DNA of 64,000 nt from Mycolicibacterium aubagnense (GCF_010730955.1 NZ_AP022577.1:5394001-5458000); one strand, 5' to 3'; shown: positions 1-9,600, numbered from the stretch's first letter. A program made the numbers and translations. Notes: a model not told the origin generated them from the letters alone.

Positions 1-187
1 CAGTGACGCCGAGGCGGAGTTTGCGCGACTGCAGGCTGAATTGCTCAGAGTCCAAACGCAATACCCGCACCGACTGGGGCTGTCCGCGGGCATGTCAGAT
101 GACCTGGAAGTTGCGGTGCGACACGGGTCAACGTGTGTGCGTGTCGGTACCGCGCTAATGGGACCGCGTCCTCTAACGTCACCATGA
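1..187 (+). CDS. YggS-family PLP homeostasis protein, C-terminal end
   Basis: Reading frame 2-187 enters from outside the window and ends at TGA 185-187. The last 61 residues contain L-S-A-G-M-S-D-D-L-E-V-A-V-R-H-G-S-T-C-V-R-V-G-T-A, the C-terminal signature of the YggS/PROSC family, which binds pyridoxal 5'-phosphate and balances vitamin B6 and amino acid pools without a known catalytic activity. The family is encoded just upstream of sepF in mycobacteria and other actinobacteria, as here. The end after G-T-A-L-M-G carries a short extra tail (P-R-P-L-T-S-P). Only the C-terminal quarter is visible, so the start and completeness cannot be judged. Confidence 0.9.
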   Translation, partial: SDAEAEFARLQAELLRVQTQYPHRLGLSAGMSDDLEVAVRHGSTCVRVGTALMGPRPLTSP

Positions 188-252
188 GTAGTCACTCCAG
201 TCACACTTACATCACAGTCACCAGACACCACATTCTTAGCTAGGGGCATCCG

Positions 253-903
253 ATGAGCACACTGCACAAGGTCAAGGCCTACTTCGGTATGGCGCCGATG
301 GACGACTATGACGACGAGTACTACGACGACGAAGAACGCCCGGCGCGCGCTTACGCGGCCCCACGTCGGCCCCGTGAGGAGCGCTTCGAAGACGACGATT
401 ACGGCCGTGGTGAGCCGCGCGGCTACGACGACCGCGTGGGCCGCGAATACGGCCGCGAAATGGAAAGCGCCTCAATGGGTTACCGCGGTGGCTACGACGA
501 GATGCCGGCCCGCGGCCCGCGCGAGTTCGAGCGTCCGCGCTTCAACACCCTGCGTGGTGCGACCCGTGGCGCTGTTGCCATGGAGCCCCGCCGCATGGCC
601 GAACTGTTCGAGGCCGGCAGTGCGCTGGCCAAGATCACGACGCTGCGGCCCAAGGACTACAGCGAGGCCCGCACCATCGGTGAGCGTTTCCGCGACGGCA
701 CCCCGGTGATCATGGACCTGGTGTCGATGGACAACGCCGACGCCAAGCGCCTGGTCGACTTCGCCGCCGGCCTGGCCTTCGCGCTTCGCGGCTCGTTCGA
801 CAAGGTCGCCACCAAGGTCTTCCTGTTGTCGCCGGCCGATGTCGACGTCAGTGCCGAAGAGCGTCGTCGGATTGCCGAGGCGGGCTTCTACAGCTACCAG
901 TAA
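253..903 (+). CDS. sepF: Cell division protein SepF
   Basis: 216 residues, the usual size for mycobacterial SepF. The N-terminus is the predicted membrane-binding region; residues about 15-100 are an acidic, Arg/Tyr/Gly-rich disordered linker; the SepF fold occupies about 125-205 (from I-T-T-L-R-P-K-D-Y to the region around L-L-S-P-A-D-V). SepF anchors FtsZ to the membrane and helps assemble the division septum. The ATG at 253 follows an AGGGGC ribosome-binding site. Placement between yggS and a YggT gene, upstream of wag31, is the standard actinobacterial order. A hairpin terminator follows 20 bases after the stop. Confidence 0.97.
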   Translation: MSTLHKVKAYFGMAPMDDYDDEYYDDEERPARAYAAPRRPREERFEDDDYGRGEPRGYDDRVGREYGREMESASMGYRGGYDEMPARGPREFERPRFNTLRGATRGAVAMEPRRMAELFEAGSALAKITTLRPKDYSEARTIGERFRDGTPVIMDLVSMDNADAKRLVDFAAGLAFALRGSFDKVATKVFLLSPADVDVSAEERRRIAEAGFYSYQ

Positions 904-923
904 CACCTACGCAGCTCTACGCA

Positions 924-954
924 AGACCCCTTCGGCCACCGGCCGGAGGGGTCT
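924..954 (+). terminator. Hairpin terminator after sepF
   Basis: Arms 924-937 and 941-954 pair over 14 bases (one G-T pair) around a 3-base loop, 20 bases after the sepF stop. There is no long T-run, as is common in mycobacterial terminators. It separates sepF from the YggT gene. Confidence 0.75.
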
Positions 955-1009
955 GCGTTAGGTAGGCTCGTCTTCAAGCGCCGACATCAGTCGGCGCTTT
1001 CCCGCGCTA

Positions 1010-1318
1010 GTGAGGTCTGTTGCATTGACCCTGTTCTTCGACATCCTGGGTTTTGCGCTGTTCGTGTTCTGGCTGCTGTTGATCGCCCGCGTGGTGGTGG
1101 AGTTCATCCGCGGATTCAGCCGGGAGTGGCAGCCCAGGGGGCTGACGGTGGTGATCCTCGAGGGGATCATGACGGTGACCGATCCTCCGGTGAAGCTGTT
1201 GCGGCGCTTGATCCCCCCGCTCACCATCGGGCCGGTCCGGGTCGATCTGTCCATCGTGGTGCTGCTGATGGTGGTGTTCGTCGGCATGCGGTTGTCTTTC
1301 GATCAGGTCGGGGCCTGA
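1010..1318 (+). CDS. YggT-family small membrane protein
   Basis: Up to 102 residues with two hydrophobic segments, about residues 8-30 and 75-95, joined by a loop containing I-M-T-V-T-D-P-P-V-K-L-L-R-R-L-I-P-P. This D-P-x-x-x-x-x-R-x-x-x-P pattern is typical of the YggT family of inner-membrane proteins, which is often encoded beside division genes and whose biochemical role is unsettled. The start is uncertain: GTG 1010 gives the longest form, but TTG 1025 lines up better with the shorter mycobacterial homologue as I remember it (Rv2146c type, about 96 residues). No strong ribosome-binding site decides between them. Confidence 0.9.
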   Translation: MRSVALTLFFDILGFALFVFWLLLIARVVVEFIRGFSREWQPRGLTVVILEGIMTVTDPPVKLLRRLIPPLTIGPVRVDLSIVVLLMVVFVGMRLSFDQVGA

Positions 1319-1340
1319 GCGCGACGTTCCCCTGACCTGC

Positions 1341-1388
1341 AGAAGCGCATTAATTACATTTATGTAATTAATGCGCTTCTTTCGTTTT
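1341..1388 (+). terminator. Perfect 18-bp hairpin with T-rich tail
   Basis: Arms 1341-1358 and 1363-1380 are perfect reverse complements over 18 bases with a TTTA loop, followed by TTCGTTTT. The inner half of the stem is A/T-only, odd for this GC-rich genome. It lies between the YggT gene and wag31 and most simply terminates the upstream transcript. Confidence 0.8.
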
Positions 1389-1515
1389 GGTCAATTGCGA
1401 CGGGCGCCGACGGCGCTCGCGAAATTCCAATGAAACATTGAAATTCGTTCTTAATTCCGGCCCTCGCCTGCAACCGACGGGTCTGCTGTGACAGGATGGA
1501 CGCCAGTTACTCCAC

Positions 1516-1547
1516 GATCGCTCTACACTTTGATCGCTCTACACTTT
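1516..1547 (+). repeat. Tandem 16-bp repeat upstream of wag31
   Basis: The 16-mer GATCGCTCTACACTTT occurs twice head to tail at 1516-1531 and 1532-1547, and the first two bases recur after it. It ends about 38 bases before the wag31 start, where promoter or regulator contacts are expected. Function is inferred from position only. Confidence 0.85.
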
Positions 1548-1585
1548 GACACCGATTGACGGTCCAGACTGCAAGGGGGCAGAAG

Positions 1586-2389
1586 ATGCCGCTAACTCCG
1601 GCTGACGTCCACAACGTCGCATTCAGCAAGCCGCCGATTGGCAAGCGCGGTTATAACGAGGATGAGGTCGATGCGTTCCTCGATCTCGTCGAGACCGAGC
1701 TGACCCGGCTGATCGAAGAGAACAGCGATCTGCGGCAGCGGGTCGCCGAGCTCGACGCCGAGCTCCAGTCCGCGCGCACCGGCCAGCCGGTGGCGGCTCC
1801 CGTCTTCACCAAGCCGGAGCCCGAGCCTGTCGCGGCCCCCATCGCGGCGCCCGCCCCGGTGGCCGCTCCCGTGGCCGCACCGGTCGGCGAGGACCACCAC
1901 GTCCGCGCGGCCAAGGTGCTGAGCCTGGCCCAGGACACCGCCGACCGCCTCACCGGCTCGGCCAAGGCCGAGGCCGACAAGACCCTCGCCGACGCCCGCG
2001 CGCAGGCCGATGCCCTCGTCAGCGAGGCGAAGCACACCGCAGAGACCACGGTCGCCGACGCCAAGGCGCGCGCCGAGGCCATGCTCTCCGACGCGCAGAC
2101 CCGGTCGGAAGCCCAGCTGCGTCAGGCCCAGGACAAGGCCGACGCCCTGCAGGCCGATGCCGAGCGCAAGCACACCGAGATCATGGGCAACATCAACCAG
2201 CAGCGCACCGTGCTGGAAGGCCGCCTCGAGCAGCTGCGCACCTTCGAGCGCGAGTACCGCACCCGCCTCAAGACCTACCTGGAGTCCCAGCTCGAAGAGC
2301 TCGGCCAGCGCGGCTCGGCTGCGCCGGCGGACTCGTCGGCCGGCGGCGAAGGTGCTGGCTTCGGCCAGTTCAACCGGGGCAACAGCTGA
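1586..2389 (+). CDS. wag31: Cell-pole growth protein Wag31 (DivIVA)
   Basis: 267 residues from ATG 1586. The DivIVA N-terminal domain begins [13 protein letters not shown] and runs to about residue 60; an Ala/Pro-rich linker (about 70-105) contains a repeated V-A-A-P pattern; the rest is a long coiled coil rich in A-D-A and Q-A-D-A heptads, ending in the Wag31 signature [12 protein letters not shown]. Wag31 self-assembles at the poles and recruits the cell-wall elongation machinery. TTG 1556 would add ten unconserved residues; ATG 1586 is preferred because it matches the conserved N-terminus and has an AAGGGGGC ribosome-binding site. A 16-bp tandem repeat sits in its promoter region. Confidence 0.97.
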   Translation: MPLTPADVHNVAFSKPPIGKRGYNEDEVDAFLDLVETELTRLIEENSDLRQRVAELDAELQSARTGQPVAAPVFTKPEPEPVAAPIAAPAPVAAPVAAPVGEDHHVRAAKVLSLAQDTADRLTGSAKAEADKTLADARAQADALVSEAKHTAETTVADAKARAEAMLSDAQTRSEAQLRQAQDKADALQADAERKHTEIMGNINQQRTVLEGRLEQLRTFEREYRTRLKTYLESQLEELGQRGSAAPADSSAGGEGAGFGQFNRGNS

Positions 2390-2399
2390 CGGCTGACCA

Positions 2400-2945
2400 A
2401 TGCTGATCATTGCCCTGGTCCTTGCCCTCATCGGCCTGGCGGCGCTGGTGACCGCAATCGTCACCAGCAACGAGTTGATCGCCTGGGTGTGCATCGGCGC
2501 CAGCGTCATCGGGGTCCTGCTGCTCATCGTCGACGCGCTGCGGGAACGCTCGCGCGGCGGTGCGGCGGCTTCCGAGGCCGGATCCGACGCCACCGGCGCC
2601 GCTGTCGCCGGTGACGATGCGGTCGCAGCGGCCGCCGAGGACTACCCCGAGGACGCGACCGACGCGGAGCCGGAAATGGTTGTCGCCGAAGCGGTTTCGG
2701 CAGACGGCGCCGACGAAGCCGAGGCCCGCGAAGCCGAGGCCGAAGAGGCTGAGGGCGATGGTGCCGAGGCCGAAACAGTTGCCGAAGAGGCTTCGGAAGA
2801 GTCCGCCGAAGCCGAGGCTCCGGAGGAGTCCGAAGAGGCGGACGAGGCCAAGGACGTTGAGCAAGCCGACGAAGCCGGCGACTCCGAGGCGTCCGACACC
2901 GAGGGCGCCGAAGACGTCAAAGCGGACGAGCCCAAGAAGGCCTGA
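2400..2945 (+). CDS. Small membrane protein with long acidic tail (Rv2144c-like)
   Basis: 181 residues. Two transmembrane helices (about 2-21 and 25-45) are followed by a short basic stretch R-E-R-S-R-G-G and then about 125 residues made almost wholly of Glu, Ala, Asp and Ser, a low-complexity cytoplasmic tail. The ATG lies 10 bases after the wag31 stop, so the two are likely co-transcribed. In M. tuberculosis a comparable membrane protein (Rv2144c) sits in the same place. No enzymatic motif is visible. The highly acidic tail could bind a basic partner, but that is a guess. Confidence 0.85.
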   Translation: MLIIALVLALIGLAALVTAIVTSNELIAWVCIGASVIGVLLLIVDALRERSRGGAAASEAGSDATGAAVAGDDAVAAAAEDYPEDATDAEPEMVVAEAVSADGADEAEAREAEAEEAEGDGAEAETVAEEASEESAEAEAPEESEEADEAKDVEQADEAGDSEASDTEGAEDVKADEPKKA

Positions 2946-2974
2946 GCCCCGGCGCTCCCAGTTTCCATCGAAGT

Positions 2975-3012
2975 CACCGCCGCGACGAGTCCCCGTCGCG
3001 GCGGTGCTTTTT
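2975..3012 (+). terminator. Intrinsic terminator after the wag31 operon
   Basis: Arms 2975-2987 and 2994-3006 pair perfectly over 13 bases around a 6-base loop, followed by CTTTTTTG. It lies 29 bases after the stop of the small membrane protein and closes the wag31 transcript. Confidence 0.9.
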
Positions 3013-3382
3013 GCGTTGATCGCCGTCACGGCGCTTTCCCGGCGGGGCGCGGGACAGGGTGCCGTCGAGGACGACGTCGGCTATCAGAAGACCTGGTTTC
3101 AGGGTCGGTTGCGCGACCGCTCAGATACTCGTTGACCCGGTAGGCAGGGCGCATGTCACTCGAATAAATGCGCCCTGAGTGCAGGCCCAACAGCAGAGCC
3201 TCGTCGCCTGCCGGGTTATTTCGTGCTTGTTGCGGTGATACGACGGCCGTGAATCGCGCCGGTCACGCGGGCCCACGAGGGTAAATGAGCCCCTCTTGAC
3301 TTTGCTGACATCGAAGGGCAACAGCTGCGGAATCGCGCGCCCGTACATATGTAGCCAACCAATTACTGAACTGGGAGGCTTC
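3013..3382. other. 370-bp gap between the wag31 operon and the nitrate transporter
   Basis: No convincing gene. The most visible structure is a perfect 10-bp inverted repeat, arms 3145-3154 and 3168-3177, with a 13-base loop, which could be a transcribed hairpin or a protein site. The last 80 bases before the transporter start should hold its promoter. The nitrogen-acquisition block starts here. Confidence 0.6.
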
Positions 3383-4876
3383 GTGAGTCTGTTGAGTCGA
3401 AACCGCGACATCGAGCACTGGGATGCGGAGGATGTTGTTGCGTGGGATGCCGGCAACAAGGACATCGCCAAGCGCAACCTGATCTGGTCGATCTTCGCCG
3501 AGCACGTCGGCTTCTCCGTGTGGAGCATCTGGTCGGTGATGGTGCTGTTCATGCCGCAGGCGGTCTACGGCATCGACGCGCTCGGCAAGTTCGTGCTCGG
3601 GGCCGTCCCGATCGCGGTGGGTTCGTTCATGCGCATCCCGTACACCATCGGGCCGGCCAAGTTCGGTGGCCGCAATTTCACCATCTTCAGCGCTTTGATG
3701 CTGGCGGTCCCGTGTGCGCTGACCATGTACTTCATGATGCATCCGGGTACGTCGTACACGACGTTCCTGATCGTCGCGGCGGTCGCGGGCTTCGGTGGCG
3801 GTAACTTCGCGTCGTCGATGACCAACATCAACGCCTTCTACCCGCAGCGGCTGAAGGGCTGGGCGCTCGGCTTGAACGCCGGCGGCGGCAACATCGGTGT
3901 CCCGGCCCTCCAGATCATCGGCCTGGTCGTCATCGCCACCCTCGGCAACCGTCGCCCGGAGGTCGTCTGTGCCATCTACCTGGTCCTGCTGGCCGCCGCG
4001 GCCATCGGTGCCGCGCTGTTCATGGACAACATCCAAGGGCAGAAGTCCAACCTGTCGGCGATGGTCGAGGCCATGAAGTTCCGCAACTCGTGGGTGATGT
4101 GTTTCTTGTACATCGGCACGTTCGGTTCGTTCATCGGCTTCAGCTTCGCGTTCACCCAGATCCTGAACATCAACTTCACCGCGCAGGACGTCGCGCCGCT
4201 GCTGGACAAGTATCACGTCGCATCGGTCGCCAAACTGCCCAAGGAGGCCGCCAAGGAGCTGGCCAAGGCCAACTTCGACGCGTCCATCCACACCGCGTGG
4301 ATCGCGTTCCTCGGCCCGCTGCTCGGCTCGATCTCGCGTCCGTTCGGCGGCAAGCTGGCCGACAAGATCGGCGGCGGCAAGATCACGCTCTACACGTTCG
4401 CCGCGATGACGGCCGTCACCGGCGTCCTGGTCGCGGGCGGCATGTGGGATGACGCCACCAAGGGCCCGGCGACCGGCGCTCAGATGGCGCTCTACATCGC
4501 GGCGTTCATGGTGCTCTTCATCCTGACCGGCATCGGTAATGGCTCGACCTACAAGATGATCCCGTCGATCTTCGAGGCCAAGGCGCAGAGCAAGGACGAG
4601 CTCGGTGCGAAGGAGAAGATGCTGTGGTCGCGCAGCATGTCCGGTGCCCTGATCGGCTTCGCCGGTGCGGTCGGCGCGTTCGGTGGGGTGCTCGTCAACA
4701 TCGTGCTCCGGACGTCCTATGCGGGGCCGTCGCACTCGGCGACCACCGCCTTCTGGGTGTTCCTCGCCTTCTACGTGGTGTGCGGCGTCGTCACCTGGTT
4801 CGTGTTCCTGCGCCAGCCGCACTTGCGTGCCGCGACGGGGGAGCACGTCGGCCGGGGAGTTGTCCCGGCGACCTAG
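3383..4876 (+). CDS. narK: Nitrate/nitrite transporter, NarK (NNP) family
   Basis: 497 residues from GTG 3383, chosen because a GGGAGG ribosome-binding site lies just upstream and the protein then begins M-S-L-L-S-R-N-R-D. About 12 transmembrane helices of the major facilitator fold are evident. The NNP nitrate signatures are present: a Gly-rich G-F-G-G-G-N-F-A-S-S-M-T-N-I helix followed by N-A-G-G-G-N-I-G-V-P, and the second G-I-G-N-G-S-T-Y-K-M-I-P region. Such proteins import nitrate or exchange it for nitrite. A fused assimilatory nitrate reductase lies 1.8 kb downstream, which points to import for assimilation. A strong hairpin terminator follows directly. Confidence 0.95.
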   Translation: MSLLSRNRDIEHWDAEDVVAWDAGNKDIAKRNLIWSIFAEHVGFSVWSIWSVMVLFMPQAVYGIDALGKFVLGAVPIAVGSFMRIPYTIGPAKFGGRNFTIFSALMLAVPCALTMYFMMHPGTSYTTFLIVAAVAGFGGGNFASSMTNINAFYPQRLKGWALGLNAGGGNIGVPALQIIGLVVIATLGNRRPEVVCAIYLVLLAAAAIGAALFMDNIQGQKSNLSAMVEAMKFRNSWVMCFLYIGTFGSFIGFSFAFTQILNINFTAQDVAPLLDKYHVASVAKLPKEAAKELAKANFDASIHTAWIAFLGPLLGSISRPFGGKLADKIGGGKITLYTFAAMTAVTGVLVAGGMWDDATKGPATGAQMALYIAAFMVLFILTGIGNGSTYKMIPSIFEAKAQSKDELGAKEKMLWSRSMSGALIGFAGAVGAFGGVLVNIVLRTSYAGPSHSATTAFWVFLAFYVVCGVVTWFVFLRQPHLRAATGEHVGRGVVPAT

Positions 4877-4888
4877 TCAGTTGGCCGG

Positions 4889-4919
4889 AATGCCCCGCGG
4901 GAGTTTCCCGCGGGGCATT
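4889..4919 (+). terminator. Hairpin terminator after the nitrate transporter
   Basis: Perfect 14-bp arms 4889-4902 and 4906-4919 with a GTT loop, 12 bases after the transporter stop. No T-run follows. It isolates the transporter transcript from the GntR gene. Confidence 0.85.
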
Positions 4920-4939
4920 CTCACGTGTGTGATCCAGAT

Positions 4940-4964
4940 AACTGGTCCAACCAGTTGACCAGTT
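4940..4964. promoter_or_regulatory. Candidate GntR/FadR-type operator
   Basis: AACTGGT-CCA-ACCAGTT (4940-4956) is a perfect 7-bp inverted repeat with a 3-base spacer, and the half-site ACCAGTT recurs at 4958-4964, eight bases on. TGGT-x-ACCA cores are typical of FadR-subfamily operators, and the site ends 26 bases before the start of a FadR-type regulator, suggesting autoregulation. Confidence 0.65.
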
Positions 4965-4990
4965 ACCGATAGACCCTCGATCATCGGTGC

Positions 4991-5698
4991 ATGGACATCG
5001 CACCCGTCTCCCGCGCGGCGGTCAGTGATGCGGTGTTCGCGCATCTCGTCGACGAAATCCTGTCCGGACGCGTTGCGGTCGACGAGGCCCTGCCGTCCGA
5101 GCGTGAGCTGGCCCTGGCGTTCGCGGTGAATCGGCACGCCATCCGGGAAGCGCTCAAGCGGCTGCAGCAGGCCCGCCTGGTCCGGATCAGCCACGGCGGT
5201 AAGACGCGGGTCCAGGATTGGCGCCAGACGGCGGGTCTGGACGTGCTCAGCACGCTCGCTGCCACCGGCGCGGTGCCTGCGCTGCAGATCGCGCGCGACA
5301 TCATGGTCATGCGCCGGTCGGTGGCCGCCGATGCGGCCCGGTTGTGCGCACTGAACGCCACGGAGGGCGAGCTGGCGGCGATCGCCACCGCAGCCGCTGC
5401 GTACCCGTCCGAACGTACCGATGAATCCATCGCCGTCGACCTGACGTTCTGGACCGCGATCATCGACGGCAGCGGCAACCTGGCCTACCGTCTGGCACTG
5501 AACACGCTGGTCGCGGCATTCGCCGACATCGGTTTCGGCGTGATCGCCGAGCTCGGCACCTCCGCCGAACTGGCCGACCGTGACGCCCACATCACGCTGG
5601 CCGAGCACCTCGTCGCGCGCGATGCCGACGCCGCTCACCGGCTGGCCGACGAGCTGCTGGGCCGCGTCGTCGAAATCCTCTCCGCTCGCCAGCTCTAG
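4991..5698 (+). CDS. GntR-family regulator, FadR subfamily
   Basis: 235 residues. The winged helix-turn-helix spans about 8-75 and includes L-P-S-E-R-E-L-A-L-A-F-A-V-N-R-H-A-I-R-E-A-L-K-R-L, the GntR consensus. The remaining all-helical part fits an FCD-type ligand-binding domain, with R-R-S-V-A-A-D-A-A-R-L in helix one and candidate metal/ligand His residues at the end of the chain. The sterol-desaturase-like gene starts 13 bases after the stop, so the two probably form one transcript whose expression this protein controls through the palindrome just upstream. The ligand is unknown; lipids or small acids are usual for the subfamily. Confidence 0.9.
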   Translation: MDIAPVSRAAVSDAVFAHLVDEILSGRVAVDEALPSERELALAFAVNRHAIREALKRLQQARLVRISHGGKTRVQDWRQTAGLDVLSTLAATGAVPALQIARDIMVMRRSVAADAARLCALNATEGELAAIATAAAAYPSERTDESIAVDLTFWTAIIDGSGNLAYRLALNTLVAAFADIGFGVIAELGTSAELADRDAHITLAEHLVARDADAAHRLADELLGRVVEILSARQL

Positions 5699-5710
5699 GA
5701 GTCATCCCAC

Positions 5711-6541
5711 ATGTTCGATCTGATCCTGCACGCCGTGCCGGTGTTCGTGATCTGTCTGGTGCTGGAAGCGCTGTCCTTCCGTTTCCTGCCGGACGACGAC
5801 GAGGTCGGGTACGAATTCCGTGATTCCCGAACCAGTCTCACCATGGGCATCGGCAACGTCATCATCAACATCGGCTGGAAGCTGGCGGTCCTGGCCGCCT
5901 ACAGCGCGGCGTACCTGGTGGCGCCGTTCCACCTGCCGGCGAATAACCCGCTGACCTGGATCGCGCTCTTCGTCGCCGACGACTTCCTCTATTACTGGTA
6001 CCACCGAACCCACCACACGATTCGGGTGTTCTGGGCCAGTCATGTCGTGCATCACTCCAGTGAGCATTACAACCTGTCCACCGCGCTGCGGCAGACCTGG
6101 ACGCCGTTCACCGCGCTGCCGTTCTGGTTGCCGTTGGCGTTCCTCGGCTTCTCGCCGTGGATGATATTGCTGCAGCAGTCCATCAGCCTGCTCTACCAGT
6201 TCTTCATCCATACCGAACGCGTCGGAAAACTCTGGCGGCCAATTGAGTTCGTCATGAACACCCCGTCGCACCACCGAGTCCACCACGGTTCCAACAGTCA
6301 GTATCTGGACACGAATTACGGTGGCATCCTGATCATCTGGGATCGGTTGTTCGGCAGTTTCGAGCCGGAAGGCGAGCGCGTTGTCTACGGTTTGACCAAG
6401 AACATCAAGACGTTCAATCCATTGCGGGTCGCCACGCATGAATACGCAGGGATTTGGCGAGATGTTCGAGCCGCTCGGAGCTGGAAACAGCGCTGGGGAC
6501 ACCTTTTCCGCGGACCAGGCTGGGCGCCGGAGGGTGCGTAA
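5711..6541 (+). CDS. Sterol desaturase / fatty acid hydroxylase family membrane enzyme
   Basis: 276 residues with hydrophobic helices near 8-22, 43-70, 82-95 and 135-165. The di-iron histidine clusters of the family are complete: H-R-T-H-H at 98-102, H-V-V-H-H at 111-115 and H-H-R-V-H-H at 187-192. These enzymes hydroxylate or desaturate lipid substrates at the membrane using O2. The gene follows a FadR-type regulator with only 12 bases between, so its substrate may relate to that regulator's ligand. It is placed inside the nitrate block without an obvious functional link to nitrate. The substrate cannot be read from sequence. Confidence 0.9.
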   Translation: MFDLILHAVPVFVICLVLEALSFRFLPDDDEVGYEFRDSRTSLTMGIGNVIINIGWKLAVLAAYSAAYLVAPFHLPANNPLTWIALFVADDFLYYWYHRTHHTIRVFWASHVVHHSSEHYNLSTALRQTWTPFTALPFWLPLAFLGFSPWMILLQQSISLLYQFFIHTERVGKLWRPIEFVMNTPSHHRVHHGSNSQYLDTNYGGILIIWDRLFGSFEPEGERVVYGLTKNIKTFNPLRVATHEYAGIWRDVRAARSWKQRWGHLFRGPGWAPEGA

Positions 6542-6690
6542 CCCAGGTCACAGATTTCCGGCACGTTTCCGCCGCGATTCCGGCATGAAACATGCTGTGC
6601 ACCAGGGCGTGATGACCAAGTGAGTATGGGTTGACGCGTAGTACATGGTCGCGCAACGGTTGCGGAATTGACGGCCCGTAGAACTGTTAC

Positions 6691-9600
6691 ATGACCGCTT
6701 CCGGAGCGCGCACCACGCGCACCGCGTGCTCCTATTGCGGTGTCGGTTGTGGCATTTCGGTCGAGACCCGCACCGACGCCGGTACCGGTCTGCCGGTCAT
6801 CGCTCGGGTATCCGGAGACCGGCTGCACCCCACCAACTTCGGGCGGCTGTGCACCAAGGGTGCCACCCATGCGGAGCTGATGGGCGCCGACGACGGCCGG
6901 CTCACCACGGCACTCGTGCGGCACGGTCGGGGCGCCGAAGCGGTCAGCGTCGCCGTCGACGACGCCACCGCCGAGGCCGGCCGGCGGCTGCGGGCCATCG
7001 TCGACGAGCACGGTCCCGACTCGGTGGCACTGTACGTCTCGGGCCAGATGACCATCGAGGCCCAGTACCTGGCCAACAAGCTCGCCAAGGGCTTCATCCG
7101 CACCGTGCACATCGAATCGAACTCCCGCTTGTGCATGGCCAGTGCCGGCACCGGCTTCAAGCAGTCTCTCGGTGCCGACGGCCCACCTGGGTCATACACT
7201 GACTTCGACTCTGCCGACCTGTTTTTCGTCATCGGCGCCAATATGGCCGACTGTCACCCCATCCTGTTCCTGCGCATGGCCGACCGGCTGGCCAAAGGTG
7301 CCAAGCTGATCGTCGTCGACCCCCGGCGCAACGCCACTGCCGAGAAGGCCGATCTGTTCCTGCAGATCAAACCCGGCACCGACCTGGCACTGCTGAACGG
7401 TCTGCTGCACCTTCTGGTCGAAAATGGCGCGATAGACCAGGAATTCATCGCCGAGCACACCGAGGGCTGGGACGCCATGCCCGCGTTTCTCGCCGACTAT
7501 CCACCGGCGACGGTCGCCGAGATCACCGGAATCCCCGAAGCCGACATCCGCCGTGCCGCCGAGATGATCGCGGAGGCGGGGGAGTGGATGTCGTGCTGGA
7601 CCATGGGCCTGAACCAGAGCACCCACGGCACCTGGAACACCAACGCCATCTGCAACCTGCACCTCGCGACCGGCGCCATCTGCCGCACGGGCAGCGGCCC
7701 GATGTCGCTGACCGGCCAGCCCAACGCCATGGGCGGCCGCGAAATGGGGTACATGGGACCCGGTCTGCCCGGGCAACGCGCCGTCACGTCGGCCGAGGAC
7801 CGCGCATTCGTGGAAGAGCAATGGGAGCTGGAACCCGGCACCATCCGCACCGACGTCGGCCCCGGCACCATCGAGATGTTCCGGCAGCTGGGCACGGGCG
7901 ACATCAAGGCCGTGTGGATCATCTGCACCAATCCCGTTGCCACCGTGGCCAATCGGCAAACCGTCATCGACGGGCTGCAGGCGGCCGAACTCGTGATCAC
8001 CCAGGACGCTTACCAGGACACCGCGACCAACGCGTACGCCGACATCGTGCTGCCGGCCACCCTGTGGGCCGAGGCCGACGGCGTCATGGTCAACTCCGAA
8101 CGCAGCCTCACGCTGCTGCAGCAGAGCATCCCGGCCGCCGGCGACGCGCGGCCCGACTGGGAACTGATCTGTAATGTAGCCCGGCACATGGGCTTTGGCG
8201 ATCAGTTCGACTACAAGTCCAGCGAGCACGTGTTCGCCGAGATTCGCCAGTTCGCCAATCGCCGCACCGGCTACGACTTGGGCGGCGTGACCTACGAGCG
8301 GCTGCGCGAAACCCCGCTGCAATGGCCCTGCCCGACCGAAGGGGGTGATCGGAACCCGATCCGCTACCTCAATGACGGGGTCAGCCAGGACCTGTTCGTC
8401 GACGCCGAAGGGCACCGGCCGCGGCTGGCCTTCCCGACCCCGTCGCGGCGGGCGGCGTTCCACGCCCGTCCCCACCTGGACGCCGCGGAACTGCCCGACG
8501 ACGAATTCCCGTCGGTACTGAACACCGGTCGGCTGCAACACCAGTGGCACACCATGACCAAGACCGGGAAGGTCACCAAGCTCAACAAACTCAACGGGGC
8601 TCCGTTCGTGGAGATTCATCCGGCCGATGCGGCAAATCTCGGTATCGCCGACGGTGCGTCCGTTGAGATCTCGTCGCGACGCGGCACGGCCGTCCTGCCG
8701 GCGCTATTGACCGACCGAGTGCGTCCGGGCAATTGTTTCGCACCGTTCCACTGGAACGACGCACAGGGCGAGCGGCTGACCGTCAACGCAGTGACCAACG
8801 ACGCGGTGGACCCGGATTCCCTGCAGCCCGAATTCAAGGTATGTGCCGTGCGGTTGGCGCCGGTCGTGATCGAGCCCGTGGCAGGAGCGCCGGTCGCGCC
8901 CGCCGTGACCTCAGCCGTTGCCGGCGCCCATCCGTTGGCCGCTGCACTGGGCCTGGGCGGGCCGCCGGCACTCAACGACACCGAAAAGGTCTACCTGTCG
9001 GGCTTTTTCAGCGGTATCCGGCAAGCCACCGGTGTGCCGGTGCTGCCCGCGTGGGCACCTGTCACACCGGCGGTGCGGCTGTGGGTCAACGGGGCACTGG
9101 CCGGTGCGCACAGTGTCTCGGCCCCCGCCGCGGTGGCTGGCGCCGTGCCGGCGCCCACGACATCGGGCCCGTTGGTGCTGTGGGCGTCGCAGACCGGCAC
9201 CGCCGAAGAATTCGCGGCCGGCCTGGCCGCGAAGATCACCGGGGCCCGGCTGCAGGTACTGGACGACACCGCGCTGGACGAGCTCGCCGCAGCGGGCGAA
9301 GTCCTGGTCGTGACAAGCACTTTCGGTGACGGCGGACCTCCCGACAACGGTGCGGACTTCTGGGCGCGACTGAGCGCCGCCGATGCGCCGGACCTCAGCG
9401 GGGTGCGGTACGCCGTGCTCGGGATCGGGGACCGCGCGTACGAGAACTTCTGCGGCTATGCCAAGTCCGTGGACGGCCGGCTCGCCGAGCTGGGGGCCAC
9501 CGCGCTACTTGACCGCGCGGACTGCGAGGCCTACGACGACGAACCGCTCGCTCGATGGGCCGACGCCGTTGTCGAATTGGCTGCGGCGGACCCGGTCGCC

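Noticed and set aside
1592..2593. 333-codon minus-strand frame opposite wag31
   Set aside because: It is an antisense shadow typical of GC-rich codon bias; wag31 is conserved and complete.
2560..3135. Pro/Arg-rich 191-codon frame overlapping the acidic-tail membrane protein
   Set aside because: It is the +1 shadow of a low-complexity Glu/Ala coding sequence and crosses the terminator at 2975-3012.
6542..6690. GlnR-type nitrogen box upstream of the nitrate reductase
   Set aside because: Only loose GAAAC- and GTTAC-like fragments occur, without the spacing I would require; no site is claimed.
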